Shown here one piece after another: positions 39,831 to 39,970 of a DNA stretch of 39,970 nucleotides (position 1 is its first letter; each line of letters opens with the position of its first letter). The notes under the pieces are model-generated. The model was not told the origin of the DNA, made no database searches, and saw only the letters and a program-made list of their open reading frames with translations. The translations under genes were made by a program, and so were the position numbers. This stretch comes from Acidimicrobiales bacterium (GTDB taxonomy: Bacteria > Actinomycetota > Acidimicrobiia > Acidimicrobiales > DATDAH01): NCBI GenBank assembly GCA_016794585.1, contig JAEUJM010000025.1, positions 1 through 39,970 on the forward strand, written 5' to 3'.

Positions 39831-39970
39831 GAGGCTGTCTCGTTAGGCCGCTGTGGTGGTGGGGGCGCGGGCAGTGCCCTGGCGGGTCATGCCCGGTGGG
39901 CGTGGAGGAGGGTGAGGTTGTGGCCGGTGAGGATGGTGAGCCACTCGGTTCGGACGGCGTCGATGCCTCG
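39831..39970 (-). mobile_element. end of an insertion sequence (IS1182-like), continuing off the right edge
   Basis: The repeat homology ends at 39830. The sequence beyond (gaggctgtctcgttaggcc) is followed by the C-terminus of a transposase on the minus strand. The IS boundary is inferred from the repeat break. The opposite end lies outside the window. Confidence 0.6.
39887..39970 (-). CDS. DDE transposase, C-terminal fragment (IS1182-like)
   Basis: The last 27 residues contain GIDAVRTEWLTILTGHNL followed by a short tail ending HRA. This matches the C-terminal signature of IS1182/IS5-group DDE transposases (G-x-x-x-V-R-x-E-W-x-x-x-x-x-A/G-HNL-x-K/T-L). The catalytic core lies beyond the window edge. 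Confidence 0.75.
   Translation of the reverse strand, partial: RGIDAVRTEWLTILTGHNLTLLHAHRA

Overview
The window comes from a high-GC actinobacterial chromosome. Codon use is strongly G/C-ending, GTG starts are frequent, and acyl-CoA, TCA-cycle and TetR/LysR/GntR genes are densely packed. A 6C-type small RNA, a TrpB2-type tryptophan synthase and a short (765-residue) mitochondrial-type aconitase fit an actinomycete. I would guess the Acidimicrobiia, but no rRNA or marker gene is present to prove it.

Positions 1 to about 9062 look like the right part of an integrated genomic island. It opens with the tail of an IS3-family transposase sitting against a broken serine-recombinase start. Cargo follows: a zinc-ribbon protein, a NucS/DUF91-type nuclease, a one-helix membrane protein, two divergently transcribed PIN-domain proteins, an HNH-like protein, a DUF6414 protein, an unrecognised helical protein and a small zinc-binding protein. 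The island ends at an orphan 3' half of a tRNA-Val(GAC) gene at 9014-9062. Short direct repeats typical of integrase arm sites lie just inside that end. The intact tRNA and any integrase would lie left of the window.

From about 9063 on, ordinary chromosome resumes. First come two tiny overlapping genes, a secreted delta-60 repeat protein, a DUF4190 protein, a YunG-like protein, two double-hotdog thioesterases, TrpB2 and a secreted protein. A TetR/DUF2752 pair follows, diverging from an SRPBCC gene over a clear palindromic operator. Next are an acyltransferase, a SnoaL/FAH-hydrolase/MhpA-like run (probably aromatic-compound catabolism), a TetR gene, a GNAT-acyl-CoA synthetase fusion, an acyl-CoA dehydrogenase, a quinone oxidoreductase, citrate synthase and a LysR regulator.

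Between lysR and a HAD-PlsC fusion gene lies a 6C RNA: three hairpins with C-rich loops, the last being a terminator. Downstream are two paralogous membrane proteins, a non-coding stretch with a large hairpin and about 50-bp repeats, a mazEF-type toxin-antitoxin pair with an operator, aconitase diverging from a GntR/HutC regulator, an M23 peptidase and two tandem nitroreductases. The window closes with a 30-bp duplicated repeat cut by a second insertion sequence (IS1182-like transposase tail).
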